From Conidiobolus incongruus B7586 (Eukaryota; Entomophthoromycota; Entomophthoromycetes; Entomophthorales; Conidiobolaceae), in assembly GCA_000697335.1 (NCBI GenBank), contig JNEM01016287.1:1-25351 (forward strand): a stretch of 25,351 bases of DNA. Direction: 5' to 3'. The notes beneath the pieces were generated by a model that was not told the origin of the DNA, ran no database searches, and saw only the letters and a list, made by a program, of their open reading frames with translations. Made by a program: the position numbers and the translations under genes. Of this stretch, positions 1-10,825 are shown in pieces (position 1 is the stretch's first letter; each line of letters opens with the position of its first letter).

Positions 1-208
1 AACCTATAAAAGTAAGTTATAAAATCAAAAACACTTATATTTTTATTAATAACTTAATTAATATTTAATAAAATAAATCTAAATTAAATAATTAAAATGT
101 ATTATATTTATTAATTATATATATCATTAAATAATAATATTTAGCTATTAATTAACTAATATATAAACCTTAAAATTTTACCTAAGGTAAGTTATAAATT
201 TATAGGTT
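1..208 (+). repeat. Inverted repeat, left copy (AACCTATAAA...TTTATAGGTT)
   Basis: It starts AACCTATAAA and ends TTTATAGGTT, so it carries its own 10-bp inverted ends. Both ends also hold a direct GTAAGTTATAAA word (about 12-23 and 187-198). The reverse complement matches 1354-1563 well over the outer 45 and inner 50 nt, less well in the middle. Where the two copies differ near the ends, the left copy reads TA where the right copy reads CA or TG, the direction expected of RIP or 5mC deamination. Confidence 0.65.
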
Positions 209-1353
209 TTTGATGATAAAAAAAATTAAAACTTAATATATTTACCTTTAACTTTTCTAACTTTTTTAAGTTTATAAGGTATAAAATTAATTAACTTCTT
301 ACACTAAAAAAAGTTAATTTTGTTCTATACTTCTTAAATATATTTTTAAAGTTGATTTAAATTTTTAACTAGGTGGAAAACTTTAATAACTTTTTTTAAT
401 TAATCCTAAAGATGTTTAATTAGATTAAAGTTAAAAAATTAAAGAGGTTATTTTATAACTATTATTTTATTATTTTTAAGCTATTTAATAATAGAAGTTA
501 TAATATAATAAAAAATATTATCTTACTAGAAAATAATATCAGATTTATTTAACTTATATTATTTAATAGTTTTTTTTAATTTATTGTTTAGAATATTTTA
601 ATATATTTTAGTATTAATTCCCTTATTAATTTTATAAAGATACTTTACACTTAAAAACAACATATATCTTTAAATAATAATTAACCCACAATTGTATTTT
701 TAGGTAAAATTAATATAATGGTTATAAAATAACTCTACATCTTTTTTAAAACATCTAACTTTTTTATTAAATCTACTAAAGTATATTTTTGTTTTATTAA
801 ATTAAATAACCTTACTTTAATTAATTTTAATTTAACATTAGTAGTAATATTTAAACTTTTACTTAACTTTATAGTGGGATTTTTTTAATTGAAAGTATTT
901 TTTCTTAAAGTGTAAATAGTATCTATGTTAATATAAAGCATATATAATAATATTAGTGTTAACTAATATTCTTATATACTTTTATAATTCCTATTATAAT
1001 TTTATAGTAGTATTATATTTACCTGTATTAACTAACCTACAAATATACTTTTTATTATATTTATCTATAATCTTAACACATTTAAGTTTAAATTTAAATG
1101 TTTCTTTATTATTATTTTTAATAGTTATAACTATAATAAACTAGTTAACACTAGTAATTCTAGTAATATTATAAGTTAATTTACCTTTTTTATAAAGTTG
1201 ATTAATATATAAGTAGATTTTTTTAGAGAGGGATTTAAGTATAATAATACTAATAAAAAAATTTAGTATATTTGTAAAATATAATATAAAATAATAACAA
1301 AGAGAGAAAAAAGATATGGTTATATATTATTAAATATATCCTTTTATCTCAAA

Positions 1354-1563
1354 AACCTGTAAATTTATAACTCACCTTAGTTAAATATTAAAGGTTAATA
1401 TTTTTGCTAATAGTTTACTATATATATCTAAATATATTTATTTATTATTAAATAATATACCTTAATTATATATTATAATTTCAAGTAATCTAATATATAC
1501 AATTGTTTTAGTTATTAATTAATATATATATATATTTGATTTTATAACTCATTTTTACAGGTT
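1354..1563 (-). repeat. Inverted repeat, right copy (AACCTGTAAA...TTTACAGGTT)
   Basis: This 210-nt copy is in inverted orientation relative to 1-208. It begins AACCTGTAAA and ends TTTACAGGTT. It keeps CTGTAA, CTCACC and TACAGG where the left copy has CTATAA, CTTACC and TATAGG, so it is the less mutated of the two. Its right edge at 1563 is followed directly by DNA with ordinary CA/TG usage. Confidence 0.65.
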
Positions 1564-1925
1564 AGTATATTAAAGTAATTATTAATATAGTAGTTTATTT
1601 GAGTATCTTTGCTTTGCTATTTATTTCCTTATGGTGATATTACCCCAGGAAGCATATCACTCTACTCTAAAAGTCTCATTCTCTAAAATAACCATCTTCT
1701 CACCTTTAAATACTATCTTTAGCTGACAATTAAACTAAAAAAGAACCAATATTATAAATTTAACTGATGGAGGTCAGCAAACTTCCCACAAGATAAAATT
1801 ATCCTTTGATCTTCTAAATAAAATCTTTAATCTAGCACCTTCACTTACTAAAAGTAGCTTACCTATTTCAGCTACTTATTTTATATATTACTAGCAATTG
1901 GCATTGTAATATAACCAACCTCATT
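1564..1925. other. Moderately GC-richer non-coding patch beside the inverted-repeat element
   Basis: No open frame of note on either strand. Two short inverted repeats stand out. GTGATAT...ATATCAC (about 1633-1659) has a 13-nt loop. AAGTAGCT...AGCTACTT (1852-1859 with 1870-1877) has a 10-nt loop. The higher GC and absence of coding could reflect a relic of another element or an unannotated RNA. I cannot assign it. Confidence 0.3.
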
Positions 1926-4900
1926 AAAATAAAATATATATCAATGATGATTCATAATTGTTTAGAAAGTTATTACTGAATTATAATTATAATAATAATC
2001 ATTTGATAATTTATATTATAAATAAAATTAATTAGAACTCTATAATAACAAAAAAAATATAATTATTTTCAACTTTAATTCAAATTATTTTTATGAATAA
2101 TTTGAATTAATCTTAAAAATTAACTCATTTGTATTAATAAATCTTAGATATTTATAAGTTATTAATTTAATATAAGAAATGACATGACATATAATTATGA
2201 ATTAATAATCAAACTAAAATTCCTTTGTTAAATGTAATAATATTTACATTAATAAATAGCCAAATATTTTATTAGTTAACTAGCAGTATAATGATATAAT
2301 AATATAATGATTTATGGGTTAAAGCTATTTTTTAAATATTTTACATTATTTGTATAAAATATCTTCATAATTTAACAGTAAAATTTATACTAATTTTCAT
2401 ATTTCTTATTATCATTAATTTGATCAATAATGAAATAATAATAAATTTACTCATTACTAAATAATTAATTAATTAATTTATAAAAATTAATATAATATTT
2501 GAAAAAGTAAATATAAATAGTGAAAGCTTATTTGAGTTTATTTTATTTCAAATATTTTATAATTGAAACTATTTATAATTTTATTTTGGCAATTTTATAA
2601 TATCAATTAATTTTTCATTAAATTAACACATAGATTAAATATATATATTTATTGAGATTATATTCAGCATTATTACTTTTTATTTAGAATTTTTACAATA
2701 TAAGAGCTTATTCAATTAATGATAAACATTATATTCAATATATATATTAAATAATTTTAAATTAGGAAATTAATTAAAATTTATACAATTATAGTTATTT
2801 TAAAATTAAATATATAATATTATAAATTATTTCAATTGAAAAAAATTCGGTAATAAAATAAAATATTTTATCAAAAATATATTTTTTATTTAATATTAAT
2901 GAATTTGTGATGTTAATAGCTCTTTATAATCGGTATATTAAATAAAAATAATTTCATTAATAGGATTATATGTTAAAATCTTTAAATTCCATAATCTATT
3001 TCATCTATTGAGGTTAGTAGATGTATGTTTGTCCCAACACACAAGGATAAGGCCAATTGTTTCAAAAATTTCCATTAAATGTTAAATAAAAGACTATAAT
3101 AAGTTAATGATATGTAATAATAAAATCTGGTTTCAATAATAATCTCAGTTAATGGTAATCATCAGTAAATATATTTTAAACCCAAAATTACCAATTCTGA
3201 CTATATTATGGCATAAAAATCAAGCACGAACCCGGCACATTAAAACACACGATCCAAACTTAACATTTTTTTGTAACTAATATATCACTTATTTGTATTA
3301 ATACTAATATTTAAAATATTTGAAAAACTACCTTGAATCTGTTTATTAATATTACTAGTTAACTAAAATTTAAATATAATTACTTCAAATTTCAAATTAT
3401 ATTTCTAATAAAATTTTTTTATGATTTAATATTTTAAATTAATAAATATTTTATTATTAGTTATCTTATATTTAATAGATCAAAAATTTATAATTTAAAT
3501 TAATTAAAAATAAATTTTTTATTAATAATTCAAATTATAATGTCATTTAAAAAAATTAATCAAAAAAAATGTTAATATTTGAAACTCAAATTATTCATAT
3601 TTGTTCATTTTCTAATTATAGAAAATTAATTTTGTTTATTTATTTAATATCAGTCCAATTAATTAGTGTTATGAAATTAATCTGCATTAAAAATTAAGCA
3701 AATTCCTTTAATACGTCGTTTTAATAGATATATATATGGTAATATCTTAAAAGAGATATGGTTGAGTTTTAATTTTAGATATTTGTTGGAATTCTTTTTC
3801 TATTAAATGATAATTTTTACAAAAAGTTTCACCTTTTATTCATGGTATATAATCTATCTTTAATATTTTTAGTTAACTTATAGATAATTTAATATCCCCT
3901 TATTTTATATTTTTATATATGACATAATATTGATAACAATAGATCAGTGATAATTTGTTAAATTATTGACATTTTAATATTATACCTCCATTTTAAATCA
4001 ATCTGATAGCTTTTGTACAGTACTTTTATAAATAATATTAGAAGAATAAATTTAATAAATATTCAAAACAATGATCATTGATAATATTTACTCGTAGTAT
4101 ATTTTTTTAAAATTAAAATAGTAACACTATATATTATTCAACAATTTTCAAATAATGATCACTGATTTAAACTTACATATTAATAAATCAAATATCATTT
4201 GTGAGTCATTGTAATTTTTATTATTAAAGATTGATATTATATTCATTCTATTAGCCTCTTCATTGAAATAAAAATCCAATATAATTGAATAAAGTTAATG
4301 ATAATGTAAAATTTTTGAAACAATTTCTTAAAATGTTTTTTCAATTTCTGGGTGAATAAAAAATGTGGTTTCACTTATAAAAGTAACATTAAAATTATTC
4401 ACTAACATATTTTTCAATGTATGAATTTATATTTATAATAAAATGCCTAATGTATCATTAAGATATGTGTTTTCAGTCTAATTTGATTAATAAATCTTAA
4501 TAATGCTTATCGTGGATTGATGATAAGTTAATTATTATTCTAATTGTAATAATATATGGGAAATATTCAGTCAAATATTTAAGATTTTTTGCTCCAGTTA
4601 AAACAATGATAAAGTCGTATAGAAAATTCTACCCATTGAATTTCAAATATCTTATTCACTAAAAATTCAATAAAAGAGAGTTTAACTTTTCAAGTAATAA
4701 GAGTGAAAGTCCTAAAAATCGAATATTTAAATTCAATATTTATTATTATGATGCGGTCGGATTATTTTTATTAATTTAGCCAAACACAAAATTAATTGCA
4801 TTAGCTCAGTTATTTGGTACTTATTAAAATTTCATAAATTTCAAATTAAATTTTATTGATTTGTTGATATTCACCTCGGTTATTATTCGTTTAATAATAT

Positions 4901-5240
4901 ATATTTCCATTATAAACTAATTAGTTCTTTACTAGTTCCCTTGTTAAAGTGAAGTTGTTACTATTAAAATTATAATTAATCTGATAAATTTTAAAATTCA
5001 ATTATATTAATATATTCATCAAGCAATATAAATTTTGAAAATTTGATCTTTATCAAATAAATTAATAATTATTTTAAAAAAATAGTTTCAATATAAATTA
5101 TAATAAAAAGGATTTTCTTTTATTTTATTTTAAATTATTGAATATTATTAAAATTATTAAAAAAATTAAAAAATATAATAGATTTTTTTAACAAATATAG
5201 GAATTGAATTTTGCACAGTTATTAAACTAATTAAATAAAT
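1926..5240. other. AT-rich intergenic DNA, no gene seen
   Basis: The stretch is strongly AT-rich and rich in CAAT/ATTG words, so it is not CA/TG-depleted like the two ends of the window. No credible coding frame was found on either strand. It holds a 15-bp hairpin at 2075-2110, an AATT-type run near 2459-2480, slightly GC-richer patches at 3001-3060 and 3180-3260, and a CAATGATCATTG palindrome near 4070. Confidence 0.5.
2075..2110. repeat. Perfect 15-bp inverted repeat, 6-nt loop
   Basis: TTAATTCAAATTATT (2075-2089) is followed by TTTATG and then its exact reverse complement AATAATTTGAATTAA (2096-2110). In AT-rich DNA short palindromes are common, but a perfect 15-bp stem with a 6-nt loop is long. 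It could extrude as a cruciform or be a minimal inverted-repeat remnant. No gene sits beside it. Confidence 0.7.
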
Positions 5241-5567
5241 TCAAATTTTAACAAAATTAAATGACTTGATACTGCAAGGCTTCTGGAAAGTAGTCTTGCG
5301 ATAAAGATCACGTGAGCTCGATGAAACGGGCCAAAGATGGCTAACTAGATACTTTAGAGGAGTTTTATTAAAATAGCAAGATCTAGGGCTTGGCCCTGAT
5401 CGAAGTGATCCCTCAGCAAATATCTGTCCAGTGACTATTTTATAGTGTGGTTGATCCTTGGCCAATGTGTTGAGGCTCCAGCTTCTGCTATAGTCTGGAA
5501 TTTTCCATTGTGCAAGGGTTGTTCCTGATATTTGTGAGTGGATTACATCTGGAATCTTGACGGACGG
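5241..5567 (-). other. GC-richer island with a 108-codon stop-free minus-strand frame (candidate exon or relic)
   Basis: From about 5260 to 5640 the DNA is clearly richer in G+C than its surroundings. On the minus strand one frame stays open for 108 codons (5567 down to 5244, stop at 5243-5241). The composition is mixed and protein-like, with stretches such as AQWKIPDYSRSWSLNTLAK and HYKIVTGQIFAEG. The frame contains no ATG, so if real it is an internal or terminal exon, or the remains of a longer gene. A GTATCA donor-like word lies near its end. I recognise no family. The plus strand is full of stops. It could be an exon of a split gene, a decayed gene, or a decayed mobile element. The frame length is unusual for this base composition but is not proof. 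Confidence 0.35.
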
Positions 5568-5649
5568 TTAAAATTGAAAGGCGAGCGGACCTCCCGATCC
5601 GCGACAATACCTTAAACCATTAAGATTAGTGGGTACTTTATGAATTGAA

Positions 5650-8360
5650 ACAGTGGTTAATGCCTAATGGATTTAAAATCAATTATAATTGTATTATAAA
5701 CATAAGCATTTGTATGAGCAATCCTTCCTTTACACTAGGTACTAAAAATTTTTACTCATTTTGTTATCCCATTTTGAGCTTTTGTTTTTAGTCGCTGAAG
5801 TAGATATTAATTTGATATTTGATCAAAAATATGATTTTGATAATATAAAACTAATTATACTAGGTGAATTTCTTCTAGTACCATCTATATTAAATACCAA
5901 TAAAACAGTAATAATCATATACTTAAAAGTTGATTTGATGTTTAAATATAATTTATTTAATATAATGTTACAAGAATATTTAAAAATATAATAAAAACCA
6001 ATTATATTGAATTATATTAATAATAGGAATATTTGAAATCTGTTGTTTACTTTATAATTAATGATAATACAATTCAAATTATATTAGTTGGAAACAATTA
6101 ACTCTAATGTTTAATTAGATATATTAATATATTTTCATTATTTAAAAATATTGAGATTTAATATGCAAAATATTTATTAAGATATAAAAGTTTTACAAAA
6201 TATATACACACAAATATTACAATATGAAGATATTTTAATATTTTTAATTAAAATTGAAATATATATTTAAACAAAATATTTTCATAAAATCTATAAAAAG
6301 ATTAATATAACCAATTAAAATTCTATTATGTTTAATTATAATTATTTGAATTAAATCAATGTTTTGAAATTTTCTGAATTTATTCAATTAAACATCTAAT
6401 TTATAATAAAAAAACATTTTATAAAAAAATAGAGTAATATCTCAGTATATAATACAAATTACGTATAGCTAATTCTTATTTAACACTTAATTAAATGTTG
6501 AGCATTATTCAAAAATCTATTTTGAATATCCAATCAAATTATAGATCTAAATTAATTTTGTTGATTTCCTAATTTAGATATTGAATAATTTGAAGCGAAT
6601 TAATAAATTTTGATGATTTCAACATTTCTCCAAATGAATAATAGTATTTTTTAATCAAAAATATAAAATTGAAAATCTCTCATTCAATTTCCTATTATAA
6701 ATAGTTTATTTATATAAATAGTACCTTGGAACACAATATTTTGAATTTATATTGTTGTTAAGCAAACAAAAAAAATTATATTATAAATTTGATCTACATA
6801 TAAAAGTATCAAAGTATGGAATTTCAATATTCAATTATGTATTTATTTAATAACTTTAATTATTATTGATTCTTAAATTATGTGTTGTTACTTTTTAATG
6901 ATTGAGTGTTAATTAATAATAAATACTAAAATTAGCTGACAGCTTTATCAAATATTATATTTCCCGAACCAATATTCAATAAAATTAATTAAAAACTATT
7001 AATTAAGACCAACAAATTTCTAAATAAGTCAAGCCGAAATAGAATAATTTGTTAATTATAAAATTGATAATTATAATTTAATTAATGTATATTAATTAAC
7101 TCATTATAAAATTATACAATTATACAGTAATATAATAATTATTTAATTTTATTATAATAAATTATATTAAAAATTCAAATTAATTTATTTTAAATTATGA
7201 ATTAACAAATATTTGATAATAATTTTATAACACAATTTATTAAATAAACCAATTGAATGTTAGATTAATCAATTATTGATTATTTATTAATATATAACAT
7301 ATTAATCATAAACACTTATCTAACATATATGATAACATTCACCACAAGAAATTATAAAGACTATGAAAATTACATCATACCAATTAATTTTATAACTAAA
7401 ATTAGTGAATGATAAAACCTTGGCTCCAGGTAATTTATTATTATGTGATAGTATACAATAATTACAAAAGGATATTTAATAAACAATACACATTTAAACT
7501 TCCCGATTTTTAAGGAAGATTGAGGGTGAATTAACTATATTATTTATAATTTAATTGCATAGTATTTGAAATATATTATTTGAAGTTGATTGTTATTTTA
7601 ATTGGAATACAATTAAGTTTGATTACATAATTAAATTCCGGAATTTTATATATTTGTTTTATTAAATTAAATTGAATCAAAAAAAATTTATATATTTAAG
7701 ATATAGTATTTAATAAGGTTAAATTATTTATATTTTTATTATTTTAAAATAATTATTTTTATAAAAATACTGAAATATTGAAATATCGGGATGATGGATA
7801 ATTCAATCAATTCTAAATCCTGTAAATACAAAGAAATTAACCATAGTTATTCAAAAGTTAAATAGTAATATTCTTTTTTAAATTCTATATCTACTCGAAT
7901 CCACCTAGTAAAAAAATTTAAATTGTTTGAAATGATGTAATTAGTGAAAGGAATCATATTGATTGATAATATTATATAAAATTCTATTATCTTAATAGAA
8001 TCATGATAAAGTGATATTAAAGGTTAAATATTAGTGGAAATTTAAATTAAAATGTCACTTAAAAATTGGTAATAATTTTTGATTTACCTACTTGGAGATT
8101 GTTTTTATCAATTTTGAGCTAATAAATTATATTAGGTTAGTTTATTATTTTTAAAAAAAAATATTTTGTTATAAAACTAATTATAAATAGTATAATAATA
8201 CTAAAATGTACATAAAAAATAAATAATTCTTCTAATTATAACTATTATACAATAAAATGATTTGATTATGTAACACAAATGTGATAATTTCAATTATTTT
8301 AAAATTCTTCTCTAAATGGAAATATATTTACCCTCTAGCCAATTAAAGTCAACCTTTATT
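5650..8360. other. AT-rich intergenic DNA, no convincing gene
   Basis: Very AT-rich on both strands. A 76-codon plus-strand frame at 5761-5991 has no ATG start and is mostly Ile/Leu/Asn/Phe, as expected from AT-rich chance. No splice-linked exons, tRNA B-box or long repeats were seen. Only a short CTTCC...GGAAG hairpin near 7500-7518 stands out. Confidence 0.5.
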
Positions 8361-8369
8361 TCATATATT

Positions 8370-8544
8370 CTACTCTAATTCGTCAACTAAATTAAATAAT
8401 TCACTAAAATCCAAGGTTTGGATCATGTGATAAGCAACTGTTAAAGATAAAACTGTGAAAAGCCATGTTTAAAAAAAATATCAAATTAATGTTAAAAGCG
8501 TAATATTTTATCGTTGACTTACCAGCCAGCCATATAACATCCAT
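8370..8544 (-). CDS. Possible two-exon microgene, 34-aa single-span membrane peptide
   Basis: The proposed model has exon 1 at 8544-8523, a 70-nt intron at 8522-8453 and exon 2 at 8452-8370. The intron has a consensus CTG|GTAAGT donor and a TTTCACAG acceptor, with TTAAC/TTAAT words as possible branch sites. The joined frame starts at an ATG in good context (AAG ATG G). It encodes MDVIWLAVLSLTVAYHMI, a hydrophobic segment long enough for one short membrane span, followed by an acidic amphipathic tail ending in VDELE. An AATAAA word follows the stop at 8355-8360. A poly-T tract lies upstream near 8650-8680, as often seen in fungal promoters. I recognise no family. An upstream out-of-frame ATG about 23 nt earlier weakens the case. 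Both exons are too short to be significant on length alone. Confidence 0.3.
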
Positions 8545-8599
8545 CTTGATTTTAATAAATAATTCATCGCCTATCCTGTTCTAGAATATAATATTTAAT

Positions 8600-10720
8600 T
8601 CACTAAATGAGAAAAAAATAAGTGAAAAACTTGAAATTAAAATTTTGAAAATTAATTGAAAAATGAAAAAAAAAACTGATATGAAATAAAAAATAGTCAA
8701 TAGGGTGATATATTTTTTTTATTGATTATTTATTGTGTTATGGTGATTTCATTGAATGTTTATATCTTTCAAATTTATTAATATTATATATGACAAATTA
8801 TCTAAATGTTTGAAATTTATATAGTGAAATTGAGGTTCATAAGTATATGAAAATCCAATAATCACTTTGATTCTATTGGATTATAAAAGAATATAAGGAT
8901 ATATTAGAGGTGATGGTGACTGTAACACATTAGAATTAGCCATAGTATAGTAAGAACCAGCTTTCAAGATTATAAATTCCATTTAGTAGTGGATGCAACT
9001 GTCATTTTACCTTCGGATAATATAATAATCGTAAAATCAACTAATCCTAGTACAGGATACTGATATATTGATCAAGTAATAAGATATAAAAAATGTTAAC
9101 CAAGTGGAGAAAAAACTATCTAATAACCAATAAAAAGGTGTAACTCTAACTATCATTAAATATCGATTTTTTCACATTTTTTTATTATAAAAGTACATAC
9201 GAAATGCTTTTTTAATAATTAACTTTACGCCCAAAGCTGTCAAAAGTAAACGCCGAATTTAATGTTAAACCCAGTTTAATCGATTCTTAAATTAGATAGA
9301 ATAAATTACAATTAAATTCAATATTCATATTTAATACTTATTTATTAAAAAAAGATTTATTAATATTTTAAATATCAATAAAAAGAATATCTACTTCCGA
9401 TTATTATTAAATTAAATAATTTATTATTGCATTGATTTGTGATAACATTTAGATCGAATTATTGGTTATTTGTTTTGATAGGTTAAAAAGTGCCACTTAA
9501 ACGAATATTAAAAATTATATTTGATTGTAAAAATTTATGTTTTTAAATCGATTCAAATAAAATCATTGATATTATAATATATTTCTCCATATATTTAACT
9601 GAATTCTTTTGAAATTGAAAAGATTAAATCATTAATACCTATATATATATATAGGTATTATATTCGTTATTTACTAACTTGAATTCAATTTTAATTGATA
9701 AAAATTAAACAAGAAACTAATTCAATTATTCAATTAGCTAAATGTATCATAGACATAATCCTTGAAAGATATTTAACTCATTTTAAAATTAGTTAAATTT
9801 TGTGATATATTCAGATGCAAGTAAATGATTATTTTAAATTGTAATCCATATTTTTTTTCCTTTAAATTATTATCACATATGTATTTTGCTTTAATAAATA
9901 TAGTAAAGCGGTTTATTATCGATTTTTCTTTATCTATTTCAATTTAAATAAAATTTTTTTAATCAGCCAATTAATTTATATGAATATTATTTTTTATGTA
10001 GTTCATATTTATTAATTAAATTATTATTATGTCTATATTAGTAATTAATTACCAAAATAATATATTTATTATATGCTAAGATATCATTGATACCAATATA
10101 AATGTATCTATTAAATGTAATATGTCATAAAATTATTAATTTAAATGTTCGGATGTTGGACATAATAATGTTGATTATCTTGTACTTAAAGTAACACCCG
10201 ATAAAATATTACTAATATTTAATTTTGATAGACTAATAAACTCGTGATTCGATATATTATCTTGTATATTAATTATTTGTTACATTTTAATTTTAATTTC
10301 TATTATATTGAATAATTTAAAATCACTAATATTATTAAATCAATTCAATATATTATTATTTTTTTTAAAATTATTTTTCTATTTTAAACTTCATAATTAT
10401 TATTATTATTATTATATAATAAAAAATTTTTTTTATTAAAATCAAGAATTTATAAAAAAAAAATATAATTTTAAACAATTTTACATTTTATTAATAGTAT
10501 AATTAAAATTTTTTATTAAAACGAATATTTTTGAAAATTGAGGGTTAATACTAAATAAAGTAATATATTACCGCATTTTATTCGGAATTAAAATTTGACC
10601 AAGTTTAGAATATTAATATTTTTATTTAATTAATTATGGAAAATTATTCATATTGGTTAAATTAAAATATTAAATAAATTTGGAGAAAGTGAATGAGTAT
10701 TTTTGATATGAGATAGATTT
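8600..10720. other. AT-rich intergenic DNA with one 45-codon frame of interest
   Basis: No gene can be called. A 45-codon plus-strand frame (8926-9060) has a protein-like composition, including HIRISHSIVRTSFQDYKFHL then VVDAT. It is treated under findings because its length is within chance. A long perfect palindrome sits at 9633-9660. The rest is AT-rich with an ATT run near 10396-10415. Confidence 0.4.
9633..9660. repeat. 28-nt perfect palindrome TAATACCT(AT)6AGGTATTA
   Basis: The arms TAATACCT and AGGTATTA are exact reverse complements around a (AT)6 core, so the 28 nt read the same on both strands. The CC/GG pairs in the arms make this more than a simple TA microsatellite. It is a candidate cruciform-forming site or a dimeric protein-binding site. 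Confidence 0.8.
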
Positions 10721-10723
10721 GTA

Positions 10724-10730
10724 TTTTATT
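10724..10730 (-). terminator. Candidate poly(A) signal of the Zn2Cys6 gene
   Basis: AATAAAA lies on the minus strand about 95 nt past the TAA stop. TATATCAACATACATA-type words just before it resemble fungal efficiency elements. AATAAA words are frequent in AT-rich DNA, so this is positional evidence only. Confidence 0.35.
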
Positions 10731-10825
10731 ATATTAAATATGTATGTTGATATATGTTGGCTTGGCACTTGAAGAAGAACTTCGCAAAATACATTATTAA
10801 TTTACAGGGAAGAAAGGTATTAATT

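Larger units (their letters stand above)
1..1563. mobile_element. Degraded DNA element with long inverted terminal repeats (RIP-like)
   Basis: Two inverted copies of a roughly 210-bp repeat (1-208 and 1354-1563) bound a T/A-saturated interior. The pair could be the long terminal inverted repeats of one DNA transposon, or two separate MITE copies in opposite orientation. Homology continues about 10 nt inward past the repeat ends (ATCATCAAA against ATCTCAAA), which favours a single element. No coding frame survives inside: the 956-1144 frame lacks an ATG and is poly-Leu/Ile/Asn noise. The left end coincides with the window edge, so the element may extend further and no target-site duplication can be read. 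After 1563 the DNA changes character, which makes 1563 a plausible element boundary. Family unassigned. Confidence 0.5.

Noticed and set aside
956-1144. 62-codon plus-strand frame inside the RIP-like block
   Set aside because: No ATG start, almost only Leu, Ile, Asn, Thr and Tyr, as expected from T/A-saturated sequence; no domain.
5640-5991. Words resembling a Ty1/Copia reverse transcriptase (for example LYELKQ) and a 76-codon frame at 5761-5991
   Set aside because: The resemblance rests on a few residues, is not supported by neighbouring conserved blocks, and competes with the better open frame on the minus strand at 5244-5567. The 76-codon frame has no ATG and a chance-like composition.
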